42,778 nucleotides of DNA from Candidatus Scalindua rubra (GTDB lineage Bacteria > Planctomycetota > Brocadiia > Brocadiales > Scalinduaceae): positions 1 to 42,778 of the forward strand of contig MAYW01000023.1 in the NCBI GenBank assembly GCA_001723765.1. Reading direction: 5' to 3'. This document shows, in pieces, positions 41,963 through 42,778 of this stretch. Position 1 is the first letter of the stretch; every line of letters starts with the position of its first letter. The notes beneath the pieces were generated by a model. The model made no database searches. It was not told where the DNA came from and worked only from the letters and a program-made list of their open reading frames with translations. Made by a program: the position numbers and the translations under genes.

Positions 41963-42721
41963 ATGAAATTCATAGGCATTGACCTTGCCTGGTCGTATAG
42001 AAACAATACAGCAGTTTCTATACTTGAACTTCATAGTATCAAAAAAAGTGTGAATCTAGTTGATTATGCTGAAAGATTAGAAAGTGATGAAGAGATTATT
42101 GATTATGTTAGTAAAAATGTTGACAAAGGAGCATGTGTTTCTATAGATGCGCCATTGATCGTAAAAAATAGAACAGGAGCAAGGCCGGTGGACAGGGAGG
42201 TGTCAGCTAGATACAGAAAATATTTTGCTGGCGCACATCCCTGCAATTTGAACAAGTTTAAGGGAAAGGTGCGGGGGAATGAATTATTTAAAAAATTAAC
42301 AGAGCTTGGATTTGAACATAATCCCTACATTAGTATTTCCAAAAGAAGACGAATTACGAACATAATCATTGAAGTTTATCCACATCCAGCACAGGTAGTG
42401 CTGTTTAAGTTAAGAAAAAGGGTTTTATACAAACGTGGAGATGTTGAGACAAAGCGTAAAGGACTATTAAGATTGCGAAGATATATAGTGGAACGTTTAC
42501 CGAATACTGAACCACGGCTGAATGTAAATCATAAGTTGCAGGACTTGTGTACAAGAAGCATACAGGCTATGCGAGGTAAAAGTTTGAAAAACTATGAAGA
42601 TACCCTTGATTCTTTAATATGTGCTTACGTCGGCTTATATCATTGGTATTGGGGAAACGAGAAGAGTGAGGTTATTGGGGACCTTCAAACAGGTTACATT
42701 GTGACCCCAAAAAGCCGTTAA
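41963..42721 (+). CDS. DUF429 family protein (predicted RNase H-like fold)
   Basis: A 252-residue protein of the DUF429 family, predicted to have a nuclease-like RNase H fold but without a proven function. The start MKFIGIDLAWSYRNNTAV contains the first conserved Asp. VSIDAPLIVKNRTGARPVDR and the C-terminal DSLICAYVGLYHWYW match the family, the latter supplying a second conserved Asp. AAAAGAGAT serves as ribosome site. It stands alone at the right edge. Confidence 0.85.
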   Translation: MKFIGIDLAWSYRNNTAVSILELHSIKKSVNLVDYAERLESDEEIIDYVSKNVDKGACVSIDAPLIVKNRTGARPVDREVSARYRKYFAGAHPCNLNKFKGKVRGNELFKKLTELGFEHNPYISISKRRRITNIIIEVYPHPAQVVLFKLRKRVLYKRGDVETKRKGLLRLRRYIVERLPNTEPRLNVNHKLQDLCTRSIQAMRGKSLKNYEDTLDSLICAYVGLYHWYWGNEKSEVIGDLQTGYIVTPKSR

Positions 42722-42778
42722 AAGTTTATATAGTCTCTAAATCGACAATTTCTTGCCCTGGCCCAGACCGCAGGGCGG

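Noticed and set aside
42737..42778. Possible 3' end of a minus-strand gene at the right edge (GLGQGKKLSI then stop)
   Set aside because: Only about 13 codons are visible, too short to support.

Overview
The window reads as AT-rich chromosomal DNA (roughly one third G+C by eye) of a Gram-negative bacterium. It encodes TolC-type and RND efflux proteins, signal peptides and a lipoprotein. Several gene types are common together in anammox planctomycetes (Brocadiales, for example Scalindua-like genomes): eukaryotic-type Ser/Thr kinases with STAS or TPR modules, a giant acyl-CoA dehydratase activase, a B12-binding radical SAM enzyme and a split P-protein glycine cleavage system. That placement is inference from gene content and was not tested.

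Layout. 0-3 kb: a histidine phosphatase overlapping a family B DNA polymerase, then tRNA-Leu(CAA). 3-6.7 kb (minus strand): a membrane-microdomain operon of long NfeD protease, short NfeD, flotillin-like FloA and a small membrane protein, with a TTGACA/17/TAAATT promoter. 7-12.8 kb (minus): a radical SAM/B12 protein and a 1434-residue protein joining two activase domains to a dehydratase-like half. 13.2-27.7 kb (plus): a GAF/sigma54 activator, a TolC-like protein, a two-FHA-domain protein separated by one frameshift from an RND adaptor, an RND pump, a PII-like protein, a second RND pump, and a STAS-Ser/Thr kinase. A convergent TPR-Ser/Thr kinase follows. 30.3-31.8 kb: Hsp20 and a lipoate ligase. 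32.1-40.3 kb (minus): the glycine cleavage operon gcvT-gcvH-gcvPA and gcvPB, with about 4 kb of accessory DNA between the two P-protein genes. 40.7-42.7 kb (plus): a cupin, a coiled-coil membrane protein and a DUF429 protein.

The most interesting system is the 15.0-27.7 kb cluster. Restoring one A in a run of four A at 17155-17158 makes the FHA protein and the periplasmic adaptor one protein: cytoplasmic FHA-FHA, a transmembrane helix, then a periplasmic HlyD-type adaptor. With a Ser/Thr kinase gene directly downstream, another facing it, and a PII-like protein translationally coupled to the first pump, this suggests efflux controlled by protein phosphorylation and a small-molecule sensor. 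The pumps also lack the canonical Asp-Asp-Lys proton relay.

A second theme is a dispersed palindromic element with arms TAAATTAG/CTAATTTA. It abuts or contains stop codons at several gene ends. In one orientation it also carries a ribosome binding site and ends on the ATG of the next gene (short nfeD, cupin). Variable inserts occupy the same internal position in different copies.

A third theme is the island inside the glycine cleavage operon (33.65-37.5 kb). It holds an intact REP-associated transposase with a palindrome inside its own reading frame, two remnants of another such transposase, two copies of a methylase-like tail, a truncated Panacea antitoxin with toxin remnant, a chimeric nuclease remnant and a tRNA-Val with a weakened anticodon stem.
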